Shown: positions 1-6,417 of the stretch, piece by piece
How positions within the stretch are numbered: the first letter of the stretch is position 1
Layout of the letters: each line of letters starts with the position of its first letter
From: Alphaproteobacteria bacterium UBA998
GTDB lineage: Bacteria > Pseudomonadota > Alphaproteobacteria > Rickettsiales > UBA998
Assembly: GCA_002291925.1 (NCBI GenBank)
Contig: DBAY01000046.1
Coordinates: 1-7,350 of the forward strand
Direction: 5' to 3'
DNA length: 7,350 nt
Notes under the pieces: model-generated
The model's input: the letters and a program-made list of their open reading frames with translations, nothing else
What the model was told of the DNA's origin: nothing
The model's database searches: none
Made by a program: the position numbers and the translations under genes

Positions 1-8
1 CTATCTTA

Positions 9-839
9 ATGGGACAATGCCTAAGTTTTTATAAAAGTACTTGGATGTATTCTGCCAAAGGATTTTCCCTGATAGAATTATCCATTGTTCTTGTGATCAT
101 CGGATTGCTGGCAGGCGGAATTATGGCCGGGCAGGATATGGTGAAACAAGCCGAGATTCGTGGATTTATCACTCAAATCAACGAGTTCAGAACCGCCATA
201 AACACCTTTAAAATCAAGTATGATGCCATGCCGGGAGATATGGGCAGTGCCACGCAGTACTAGGGCGTAGCGGCTGGCACGGGCCGTGACGCTACCTGTT
301 ATGAAACTAACTCAACTGGGTTGCAGACCACCTGTAACGGCAATGGAAACGGATATATCGATGCCCTAGGTGTCTGGGGTGTAGATGACTGGGTGGCCGC
401 CGAACGCTACAGGTTTTGGCAACATCTTTCCAATGCAGGCCTGATAAAAGGCAATTTCAGCGGAAGGCGCGGACCGAATTTTGATGTTCATAGAATCCCC
501 GGCGTTAATATACCGGAAACACCTCGCACTAGTCATGGTCTTGAGCCTTCGCACAAGCCCGTCAATACCAACCCTGCGCATGATTTTTCCAGTATTCTCG
601 CACAGGATTTTCACGTGTTTGGTGTTGTTTCGAGTGGTTCGGTGGCCATGATGACGCCAGAGGAAATGTTTTCCATGGACCAAAAAATAGATGATGGAAA
701 ACCAGCATTTGGGATAGTCTATTCGCTCAAGAAAACCTCTACATAGGGACCAGGCTGCGCGACAACGGATGATCCCAAAACCGCTGCATACAGCACGAAT
801 AATAATTCTTATATTTGTAATCCTATTGTGCGTTTCTAG
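9..839 (+). pseudogene. Type IV prepilin-like protein gene with two in-frame TAG codons
   Basis: An N-terminal prepilin cleavage/methylation signal is plain: a short leader ending in Gly18, then FSLIELSIVLVIIGLLAGG, with Phe at +1 and Glu at +5 of the mature protein. Such proteins are cut by prepilin peptidase and assemble into pili or secretion pseudopili in the inner membrane. The frame meets TAG at 261-263 (codon 85, after ATQY) and again at 744-746, but otherwise stays open to a third TAG at 837-839, about 276 codons in all. The distal part keeps a GNGNG motif, a KIDDGKP motif and a Cys-containing tail (YICNPIVRF), features I associate with this prepilin family, so all segments belong to one gene. 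A start at 45 (MYSAKG leader) is as plausible as 9, and neither has a good ribosome site. The frame is also open to the left edge. The gene is AT-richer than its neighbours. Most likely a recently inactivated gene; suppression at TAG is a less likely alternative. Confidence 0.75.
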
Positions 840-931
840 ATTTTTCCGCGGATATCGCTGAGTCGCGCTATTATTAAATTCTGATTTCACTTCATCTTGC
901 TCTTTTTCATTCCCGGATTAAGATTCATTTA

Positions 932-1861
932 ATGATGTTCCTCCACCTTTCGCGCCCTGCCATGCTATGTGGCGCTCTGGCGGCCGCTCTGCTGGCGCTG
1001 CTGCAGCATGGCATCGTGGTGGGCGTGCTGGTGGTGCCGCTGCTGCCGCTGGCGGCGCTGGCCTGGGCAGGCTTCACGCAGGGGCTGGTGGGCTTAAGCG
1101 CGGCCACCCTCACCGCGCTGGCGCTGGGGGCGCTGTTGATCGGCCCCGGTGAGATGATGCTGATCCTGATTTTCCAGCTGTTTCCGGCGTGGCTGTTCTT
1201 CCGTGAATTGCTGAAAATGCGCCTGCATGGCGATGGAAGGGTGCAATGGATGCCGCCGGGCGGCGCCTTCGTGGCGGTGACGCTTTATGCCACCATCTTC
1301 TTCGCACTGCTCGGCCTGTTTGCCCCCGTGGCGCTCGCCGACATGCTGGCCATGCTGAGCGAAAGCTGGCAGCAGGCACTCTCCCGCATGGACCCGGCCA
1401 CGCAGGCCGTCCTGCATGGGGATGGCGACATCTCGCACCTCGCACTGGCCTTTGGTGTGTGGATTCTGGCCGGCATGTGCTATGCGGCGGCCTGCCTCGG
1501 CAATCTCTTCGTGCTGGCGTTCCGCCGCTCGGTGCGTCCCTCGCTGGCGCTGCAGCCCTATGCGCCGCCGCCGGGTTTTTTCGCTGCCTTTCTGGTAGCG
1601 GGCGGGGTGTCGCTCATCGGGGGCGAGGGCGGGCTGCCGCGCCTCGGCCAGATGCTCAGCCTCATCCTGCTGCTGCCCTATTTCATCTCAGGCCTGAGCT
1701 TTATCCATGCGGGCTTGCGGCGCTGGCAGAACCCGGCGCTGTGGCTGTCCGGCTTTTACATCCTGATTGCCGCGACGCTGTGGCCGGCCCTGTTCATCGC
1801 GGCCTATGGCCTGATGCGCCAATGCCTGACGCTGCTTTCCGCCCGCCCGGCGGCGCGCTGA
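932..1861 (+). CDS. DUF2232 (YybS-like) polytopic inner-membrane protein
   Basis: The 309-residue product is almost wholly hydrophobic, with about eight likely membrane segments near residues 10-45 (perhaps two), 50-70, 74-92, 111-133, 168-196, 215-231, 240-262 and 270-296. Basic clusters lie between them (RELLKMR 91-97, FRRSVR 197-202). Size, topology and position directly before rplI match the DUF2232 family, which in alphaproteobacteria usually sits between rpsR and rplI. Its molecular role is not established. Here the rpsF and rpsR genes expected just upstream are absent and a broken pilin gene occupies that place. The start is one of two adjacent ATG codons at 932 and 935; the ribosome site is weak. 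Family assignment rests on context and topology rather than on a diagnostic motif. Confidence 0.75.
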   Translation: MMFLHLSRPAMLCGALAAALLALLQHGIVVGVLVVPLLPLAALAWAGFTQGLVGLSAATLTALALGALLIGPGEMMLILIFQLFPAWLFFRELLKMRLHGDGRVQWMPPGGAFVAVTLYATIFFALLGLFAPVALADMLAMLSESWQQALSRMDPATQAVLHGDGDISHLALAFGVWILAGMCYAAACLGNLFVLAFRRSVRPSLALQPYAPPPGFFAAFLVAGGVSLIGGEGGLPRLGQMLSLILLLPYFISGLSFIHAGLRRWQNPALWLSGFYILIAATLWPALFIAAYGLMRQCLTLLSARPAAR

Positions 1862-1881
1862 GGTTAAGCCCCGAAAATCCC

Positions 1882-1910
1882 TTGCCAAGCCTTTTTTTAG
1901 CGCGTATAAC
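1882..1910 (+). promoter_or_regulatory. Sigma70-like promoter for rplI
   Basis: TTGCCA at 1882-1887 and TATAAC at 1905-1910 are separated by exactly 17 bases, each one or two bases off consensus. They lie in the 88-base gap between the DUF2232 gene and rplI. The predicted start near 1917 would give a leader of about 33 bases. This suggests L9 can be transcribed independently of the membrane-protein gene. Prediction from sequence only. Confidence 0.6.
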
Positions 1911-1949
1911 CCGCGTTCCAAAAACAAGAACAGGCTTTACGAGGCACCC

Positions 1950-2477
1950 ATGGAAGTCATTCTGCTGGAACGTGTTGCCCGGCTCGGCGATGTCGGCGAT
2001 GTTGTGAAGGTTCGCGATGGTTTTGGCCGGAATTTTCTGATTCCGCAGCAAAAAGCCAAGCGCGCAACCGAAGCAAACCGCAAGGAATTCGAAGCGCAGC
2101 GCGCGCAGCTGGAGAAACGCAACAAGGAAATGCGCGCTGCCGCTGAGAAGCGCGCCGCCGAACTCGGCAACCTCTCCGTGAAAGTGGTCCATCAGGCCAG
2201 CGAAGACGGCAAGCTCTACGGTTCGGTCAGCGCCCGCGACATCGCAACGGCTCTGGCTGAGCAAGGCATTGAGATCGAGCGTCGTTTCATCGACCTCACC
2301 ACCGCCATCAAGAGCATGGGCCTTTATAACGCCACCGTCACCCTGCACCCCGAAGTGAAGGTGAACTGCAAGGTGGAAGTGGTACGCAGCCTGGAAGCTT
2401 CGGCCTATGACGAGCTGGCGGCCGAAGAAGCGCAAGCCGACGCCGCGCCCGCGCAGGACGAGGAAGACGCCGCCTAA
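1950..2477 (+). CDS. rplI: 50S ribosomal protein L9
   Basis: This 175-residue protein opens with the L9 signature MEVILLERVARLGDVGDVVKVRDGFGRNFLIP. It binds 23S rRNA in the large subunit and helps maintain reading frame. The N-terminal rRNA-binding domain covers about residues 1-50. A long charged connecting helix (about 41-78, rich in Glu, Lys, Arg and Ala) leads to the C-terminal domain at about 80-148, which contains GKLYGSVSARDIA and an IKSMGLYNATVTLHPEV stretch. The last 25 residues form an acidic Ala/Glu/Asp tail that makes it longer than the roughly 150-residue E. coli protein, as is usual in alphaproteobacteria. A GAGG ribosome site at 1941-1944 stands five bases before the ATG and fixes the start. 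It is followed at once by a strong terminator, so it ends its transcription unit. Confidence 0.97.
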   Translation: MEVILLERVARLGDVGDVVKVRDGFGRNFLIPQQKAKRATEANRKEFEAQRAQLEKRNKEMRAAAEKRAAELGNLSVKVVHQASEDGKLYGSVSARDIATALAEQGIEIERRFIDLTTAIKSMGLYNATVTLHPEVKVNCKVEVVRSLEASAYDELAAEEAQADAAPAQDEEDAA

Positions 2478-2492
2478 GCGTTTTCATCCCAA

Positions 2493-2533
2493 TACAAAAA
2501 AGCCCGCCGGAGATTCCGGCGGGCTTTTTTGTA
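2493..2533. terminator. Bidirectional intrinsic terminator between rplI and the pagL-like gene
   Basis: A perfect 18-base inverted repeat (arms 2493-2510 and 2516-2533) surrounds the five-base loop AGATT. The GC-rich core GCCCGCCGG/CCGGCGGGC is flanked by six A on the left and six T on the right, so it can act as a Rho-independent terminator on both strands. It begins 16 bases after the rplI stop and lies between rplI and the convergent minus-strand gene. Confidence 0.93.
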
Positions 2534-2583
2534 TCTGGGCGCAGGGGGTAGGCTGCGTGGCCATTGCCTCAGACGGCTGTCGA

Positions 2584-2659
2584 AAACGCTTTTTTGCGAG
2601 CACCGCAGCGCAGCGTACACGGACGTACGTGAGCAGCGAAGCGCAGTAAAAAAGCGTTT
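2584..2659. repeat. Imperfect palindromic intergenic element
   Basis: Outer arms AAACGCTTTTTT (2584-2595) and AAAAAAGCGTTT (2648-2659) are perfect 12-base complements. Inside them CGTAC (2614-2618) pairs with GTACG (2625-2629) around a six-base loop. The intervening arms are partly complementary repeats of GCAGCGCAG and GCAGCGAAGCGC. The element would fold into one long, interrupted hairpin. It lies between the bidirectional terminator and the stop of the pagL-like gene. It resembles a dispersed REP-like intergenic repeat, but one copy cannot prove that. As a terminator it is poor, because the T runs sit inside the stem bases rather than after a GC-rich stem. Confidence 0.6.
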
Positions 2660-2691
2660 GCAGGCACCAGATGGGGCAAGGGCAACGTCGC

Positions 2692-3192
2692 CTAGTCCTG
2701 CAGCCAGCGCATTGGGATGTGGTAGTTGATCAGCAGCGTCTCCGCGCCGGGGTTGCGGTCATAGATGCTGGCGTTGGAGATGTGGTTGAAGGCCACGCCG
2801 ACGCGGCTCTGATTTTCGAAGGCGTAGGAGAGCTCAAGACCCGAGCGAAACTCAATGGCGCCGCCGAGATCCTTGCCGCCGCTCGCATCGTCGTAATATC
2901 CCACCATGAAGTTGGGGGTGAAGACGAAATTATAGCCAAGCGGCAGGTCCCAGTTCAGGCCGCCATACACATAGACATCAGACTCATCGTCAATGTTCGC
3001 GCCGATGGTCGGGCGGAAGCCGTAGCCGATATCGGCCAGCCGGTATTCTGCCCCAAACTGCCAGAGTGAATCACTGTCCGCCACATCGAACACACCGACA
3101 TAGGGCACGAGGAAGGACTGATCGCCCGCCGGGGCCTCCGCGACGGCCATAGTGGGAACAAGAAGCAGGGGCAGCAGAGCAGTGAAACGCAT
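2692..3192 (-). CDS. pagL: PagL-like lipid A 3-O-deacylase, outer membrane
   Basis: PagL enzymes are small outer-membrane beta-barrels that remove the 3-O-linked acyl chain from lipid A, changing the immune and barrier properties of the surface. This 166-residue protein has a signal peptide (MRFTALLPLLLVPTMAVA, cleavage after about residue 18). Alternating amphipathic strands follow, such as GGLNWDLPLGYNFVFTPNFMVGYY. The hallmark FNHISNASIYDRNPGAETL lies at 135-153. His137, Ser139 and Glu151 have exactly the spacing of the known Pseudomonas aeruginosa triad (His126, Ser128, Glu140), so the enzyme is probably active. The ATG is preceded on its own strand by AGGA with nine bases between, and by a good promoter. 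It is transcribed alone, divergently from the nuclease-like gene and convergently with rplI. The family is confident; the symbol is used by family. Confidence 0.9.
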   Translation of the reverse strand: MRFTALLPLLLVPTMAVAEAPAGDQSFLVPYVGVFDVADSDSLWQFGAEYRLADIGYGFRPTIGANIDDESDVYVYGGLNWDLPLGYNFVFTPNFMVGYYDDASGGKDLGGAIEFRSGLELSYAFENQSRVGVAFNHISNASIYDRNPGAETLLINYHIPMRWLQD

Positions 3193-3224
3193 GATGAAGT
3201 ATCCTGTGCAAAGCGGTTTTATCC

Positions 3225-3253
3225 TTTATAAGGACTCCGGATGGGGGACGCAA
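3225..3253 (-). promoter_or_regulatory. Sigma70-like promoter for the pagL-like gene
   Basis: Read on the minus strand, TTGCGT (3253-3248) and TATAAA (3230-3225) are 17 bases apart. Transcription would start near 3218 and give a leader of about 25 bases carrying the AGGA ribosome site (3205-3202). I see no PhoP-box-like direct repeat, so there is no sign here of the PhoPQ control known for Salmonella pagL. Confidence 0.5.
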
Positions 3254-3260
3254 ACATCCG

Positions 3261-3977
3261 ATGCATAAGGCGAATCAGGCGATGACGATTTTCCCGGCCG
3301 TGGCGATAATGCTGCTTCTGGCCCTGCCGGTGCAGGCCGGGACGCTGCGGCAGGGGCGCGGCTTCACGCTCATGGATGCGCAGGCCCACGCCTTCACGCT
3401 GGCCGATGTGGTGCCGCCGCTGGAGGACCGCGCGCCGCGCATGGCGGCCGAAGCCTGGCTGCGGCAGGCGCTGGCGGAGGAGGGATGGCAGGTGCGCATC
3501 GTGGCGCGCACGCCGGATCGCTATGGGCGGCAGCGGGCGCGGGTACTGCGAAAGGATGCTGATCTGGCCACCCGCATGATCGCGGCGGGGCAGGCGCGGG
3601 TGGGGTTCGACATCCCCGACCCCGCCCGGGCTCGTGCGCTGCTGGCCGCCGAGGCCGAGGCGCGCGCCGCCGGGCGCGGCTTGTGGGCAGGTTGGCAGCC
3701 GCTTGCCTTTGCGGATGCGGGCGCGCAGGCGGGGCGCTACGGGCTGGTGGAGGGGCGTATCCAGCGCGTTGAGACCCATAAGGGTCACGTGTTTCTGGCC
3801 TTTGGCGAGGACTGGCGCAGTGACCCGACCGGCTTCATCCCAGCCGCCGCCGTGCCCCGTTTCACCGGGCTGGACGCACTGGCTGGCAAGAACGTGCGCC
3901 TGCGCGGCTGGATTGAGGAGAAAAACGGCCCCTCGATGCTGCTGGTGCAACCCTACGCCGTGGAGGTGCTGCCATGA
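3261..3977 (+). CDS. Exported SNase-fold (thermonuclease-like) protein with degenerate active site
   Basis: The 238-residue product has a signal peptide (cleavage near VQA, residues 24-26) followed by a staphylococcal-nuclease-like domain at about 28-142, and an OB-like C-terminal region at about 158-236 (GRYGLVEGRI, FGEDWR, VRLRGWIEEKNGP). The DRYGR motif at 86-90 supplies the equivalent of SNase Arg87, and the ARAAGRGLW helix end is typical. However, the first active-site strand reads FTLADVVPPLED. Thr46 replaces the catalytic Arg35, Val51 the calcium-binding Asp40, and Leu54 the general base Glu43, though Glu55 is one residue away. It may therefore bind rather than cut nucleic acid, or have another envelope role. 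ATG at 3282 is an equally good start and gives a tighter signal peptide. It overlaps the next gene by ATGA. Confidence 0.8.
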   Translation: MHKANQAMTIFPAVAIMLLLALPVQAGTLRQGRGFTLMDAQAHAFTLADVVPPLEDRAPRMAAEAWLRQALAEEGWQVRIVARTPDRYGRQRARVLRKDADLATRMIAAGQARVGFDIPDPARARALLAAEAEARAAGRGLWAGWQPLAFADAGAQAGRYGLVEGRIQRVETHKGHVFLAFGEDWRSDPTGFIPAAAVPRFTGLDALAGKNVRLRGWIEEKNGPSMLLVQPYAVEVLP

Positions 3978-4624
3978 GCCGCCCGCTGATTCCGGACCCT
4001 GCGTTGCGCTACATCGCGGAGACGTTCGTCGAGGAGGATGACCTGCTCCGCCGCGTGCGGGCGGAGGGGGAGGCGCACCGCCCCGGCATGCAGGTGAGCC
4101 CGGTGGAGGGGCGGTTGCTCTATGTGCTGGCCCGCCTGATCGGGGCGCGGCGGATATTGGAAATCGGCACGTTCGTGGGCTATTCCACCTTATGGCTGGC
4201 CCGCGCCCTGCCGGAAGGCGGCGAGTTGCTGACGCTGGAGGCCGATGCCACCCACGCGGACGTGGCGGAAGGCTTCTTCCGCCAGTCCGGGCAGGCCGCG
4301 TCCATCACGCTGCGGCGCGGCCCGGCGCTGGACACGCTGGCCGCCATGCCCGCCCAGAGCTTCGACCTCGTTTTTATCGACGCGATGAAGCGGGAATATG
4401 CCGAGTATCTTACCGCCGTGGAGGGCTGGGTGCGTCCCGGCGGGCTGATTCTGGGCGATAACAGCCTGTTATTTGGGGCGATGTACGGGGAGCCGCGCGA
4501 GCGTATCTCCCCCGCTGCCGAGGCCGCCATGCGGGAATTCAACCAGCGGTTGGCTGATCCGAACCGCTATGACGCCATCCTGCTGCCCACCGCGGAAGGC
4601 CTGACGATTGCCCGCAAGCGGTAG
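3974..4624 (+). CDS. SAM-dependent O-methyltransferase (MethyltransF_3 / COMT-like)
   Basis: This 216-residue protein matches the cation-dependent class I O-methyltransferases, which move a methyl group from S-adenosylmethionine to hydroxyls of catechol-like or other small substrates. Motif I is ILEIGTFVGYSTLWLA at 61-76 and the ribose-binding acid is Glu89 in LLTLEAD. The likely metal ligands are Asp136 in FIDAMKREY and Asp162-Asn163 in LILGDNSL, the expected D...DN pattern. The length is usual for the family. The start overlaps the upstream stop as ATGA, and a strong GGAGGTG ribosome site at 3962-3968 stands five bases before it, so the two genes are translationally coupled. The substrate cannot be inferred. 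It is cytoplasmic with no signal peptide, although its partner is exported. Confidence 0.92.
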   Translation: MSRPLIPDPALRYIAETFVEEDDLLRRVRAEGEAHRPGMQVSPVEGRLLYVLARLIGARRILEIGTFVGYSTLWLARALPEGGELLTLEADATHADVAEGFFRQSGQAASITLRRGPALDTLAAMPAQSFDLVFIDAMKREYAEYLTAVEGWVRPGGLILGDNSLLFGAMYGEPRERISPAAEAAMREFNQRLADPNRYDAILLPTAEGLTIARKR

Positions 4625-4669
4625 GTTTTTTGCCGCACCGCCACAAAGCTGTAACAGAACTGCGGTAGG

Positions 4670-6322
4670 GTGAAAGCTCAAGGAATTCCTGTCTGCATGC
4701 TTTATCACTGGAACAATCCCGAGTCCCTCCTGCATCATGTCGAGATGCTACCCGGCCGCAAGGCGCCGGAGGCCGTGCTGTACGCGCCGGACGGGGCGGA
4801 TGCCGCCAAGCTGCAGACCCTCAACGAGAAATTGCAGGCCCGCGGGTACCTGACGACCGCCGATGACGTCGAGGGCCGCCCGGCCCTGCGCATCCAGAAA
4901 TTCGGCTCCCGCGAGGAACTGTTCACCGCCCTTGGACAGCTCGGCGCGGTCAGCGGCACGCCGGTCACCCAGTTTACCCCGCTCGACAAGGCGGCCCACA
5001 AGACCGCCAAGGACAAGATCAACGAAAACATGATGACCGGCGCTGGCTGGCTGTTCCTCGTGGGGGACGCGCTGATGGTGCTCTCCGGCGCGTTGCGCAA
5101 GGACTGGGCCGAGGCCAGCACGGGCGTCATCTGGGGCTCCACCGGGGCGGTGCTGGCGGGCTTTGGCAAGAAGGACACCGACACGCAGATGAGCGTGCTC
5201 TACCGCCGCCTTGGCCAGCATCTGAAGAAGGAAGGCATCGAATTGCCACGCGACGAGCAGCAGTTGCTGGCCGCGCTCAAGCGCAAGGACGGCCTGCTGC
5301 AGCACACCGCCGAATTCCTCACTGACAACGCCGCCGATTTCCACCACGCCATGCAGGCCGTGGGTGGTACGACGCTCATCAAGGCAGGCTGGAACCAGCG
5401 CAAGGAAAACCCGCTGAAAATGGCGGCGGGCGTTTCGGTAACGTTCGGGCAGGCCATGGGACTGATGCCCGAGAAGGAAAAGCCGGTGACCGCCCGTCCG
5501 GCGGCGTATGGCACATCGCAGGCCCCACTCTACAGTGCCAACACTCCGTCAGATGAAGACGACAAATCCAAAACATTCGCCGCCGCCCCGCTACCTGCTG
5601 AGCCGGATCATCGCGGACCCGTGAAGCGCGTGGTGGATTGGTTCAACGAAAAGCCGCTGCGCTATAGCGGCATCTTCCCCGCGCTTAACAACGTATTTAA
5701 CGTCATTGGTGCGCTAAAGTGGGAGATGCCGCAGGTAGAAGCGAAGAATAAACAGCTGCCAGGGTTGATTCATAACTTGGAGGAGCAACTCAAACGCTTC
5801 CCGGAAATGATTAACGGAAAAACGGGAGAGGAATTGCAAAAAGCGCTGAGTGCCCGGGATGCGCTAAAGACACAGCTGGAAACGGAACGTCACCGGATGG
5901 AAGACTTCCGCAAAAGCGTCATTCGCACGGGGTTCACGCAACCGGCCAATGGTAGTGTGAAAGGCATCCATGCGTGGCATGTGAACGTGACCACCGCGGC
6001 CTGCTATGTGGTGGCGAACATCATGTATTCGCTCTGCTCCAAGAACGGCTCGGCCGATTTGGAAAAACTGGGCCATGCGGATGACATCTACGCTGCCGTG
6101 GCCAACATCGCGCTGCACCAGCCTCCGGAATTCCGCCAGCCCTTCATCGAGCGTGTCTCGACATTCCTCGGTGAGCAAAAGAACCTGCACGCCACCGCCG
6201 ACCAGATCGCCCAGAAAGTCCACACCAAGGCCAAGGCGCTGGAGCACAGCCCCTGGCTCACCCGCATGAAGCTCCAGGCCGCCAACGAAAACACCCAGGA
6301 CGCCTCGAAGGGTATTGCCTGA
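4670..6322 (+). CDS. Protein of unknown function, 550 residues, with four similar hydrophobic stretches
   Basis: I do not recognise this protein. It has a soluble N-terminal region (1-118). Hydrophobic stretches follow at about 123-141, 250-266, 333-349 and 437-456, plus a Gly-rich segment at 151-166. A low-complexity linker (272-318, rich in Pro, Ala, Ser and Asp) and a charged, probably coiled-coil helix (355-415) lie between them. The C-terminal region (460-550) is helical and polar. The four stretches share a pattern: a small residue, five mostly hydrophobic residues, then Gly/Phe/Asn/Ala followed by Asp/Gly/Asn. This suggests repeated membrane hairpins. There is no signal peptide. The GTG at 4670 has no well-placed ribosome site; ATG at 4697, 12 bases after AAGGA, is a good alternative start. 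The stretch 5641-5880 is about 50% GC against well over 60% elsewhere in the gene. It probably forms its own unit. Function unknown. Confidence 0.8.
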   Translation: MKAQGIPVCMLYHWNNPESLLHHVEMLPGRKAPEAVLYAPDGADAAKLQTLNEKLQARGYLTTADDVEGRPALRIQKFGSREELFTALGQLGAVSGTPVTQFTPLDKAAHKTAKDKINENMMTGAGWLFLVGDALMVLSGALRKDWAEASTGVIWGSTGAVLAGFGKKDTDTQMSVLYRRLGQHLKKEGIELPRDEQQLLAALKRKDGLLQHTAEFLTDNAADFHHAMQAVGGTTLIKAGWNQRKENPLKMAAGVSVTFGQAMGLMPEKEKPVTARPAAYGTSQAPLYSANTPSDEDDKSKTFAAAPLPAEPDHRGPVKRVVDWFNEKPLRYSGIFPALNNVFNVIGALKWEMPQVEAKNKQLPGLIHNLEEQLKRFPEMINGKTGEELQKALSARDALKTQLETERHRMEDFRKSVIRTGFTQPANGSVKGIHAWHVNVTTAACYVVANIMYSLCSKNGSADLEKLGHADDIYAAVANIALHQPPEFRQPFIERVSTFLGEQKNLHATADQIAQKVHTKAKALEHSPWLTRMKLQAANENTQDASKGIA

Positions 6323-6329
6323 TCGTGCG

Positions 6330-6403
6330 TGTCATGCCGCACTTGGTACGCGGCATGTCCTCGCGAGTGGAGGGAGACCCCGCGTACCACGTGCGGGGTG
6401 ACA
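6330..6403. repeat. Nested palindromic repeat element A (paired hairpins)
   Basis: The element begins TGTCA and ends TGACA. The left hairpin pairs CATGCCGC (6333-6340) with GCGGCATG (6350-6357), and the right pairs ACCCCGC (6377-6383) with GCGGGGT (6393-6399), each with a nine-base loop. The two 28-base halves (6330-6357 and 6376-6403) are also inverted copies of each other, matching at 22 of 28 positions. Its form is like the intergenic palindromes common in alphaproteobacterial genomes. It starts eight bases after the preceding stop, so it may affect the 3' end of that mRNA. Confidence 0.8.
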
Positions 6404-6417
6404 TTTCTTATAATGTC

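Noticed and set aside
1..839. Genome-wide reassignment of TAG as a sense codon
   Set aside because: Several other genes here end naturally at TAG (pagL-like, methyltransferase and FadN-type), and TGG is used for Trp elsewhere in the pilin gene itself.
897..924. Possible promoter before the DUF2232 gene (TTGCTC ... TAAGAT)
   Set aside because: The -10 matches only four of six and spacing is 16; the AT-rich surroundings make chance matches likely.
1246..2007. Long plus-strand open frame overlapping the DUF2232 gene and rplI start
   Set aside because: It is out of frame with two well-supported genes, is rich in Arg, Gly and Ala as expected of GC-rich shadow frames, and has no recognisable domain.
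2529..2729. Small plus-strand open frames between rplI and the pagL-like gene
   Set aside because: They start within or just after the terminator and cross the palindrome; there is no ribosome site.
3219..3950. 243-codon minus-strand open frame opposite the nuclease-like gene
   Set aside because: The opposite strand carries a clear signal peptide and SNase/OB motifs; this frame is a GC-driven antisense shadow covering the divergent promoter.
4613..4631. Possible terminator at the end of the methyltransferase gene (CCGC-AA-GCGG then a T run)
   Set aside because: The stem is only four bases with a two-base loop and lies inside the coding end; too weak to call.
4630..4655. Possible promoter before the orphan gene (TTGCCG ... 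TGTAAC)
   Set aside because: The spacing is 14 bases, too short for sigma70.
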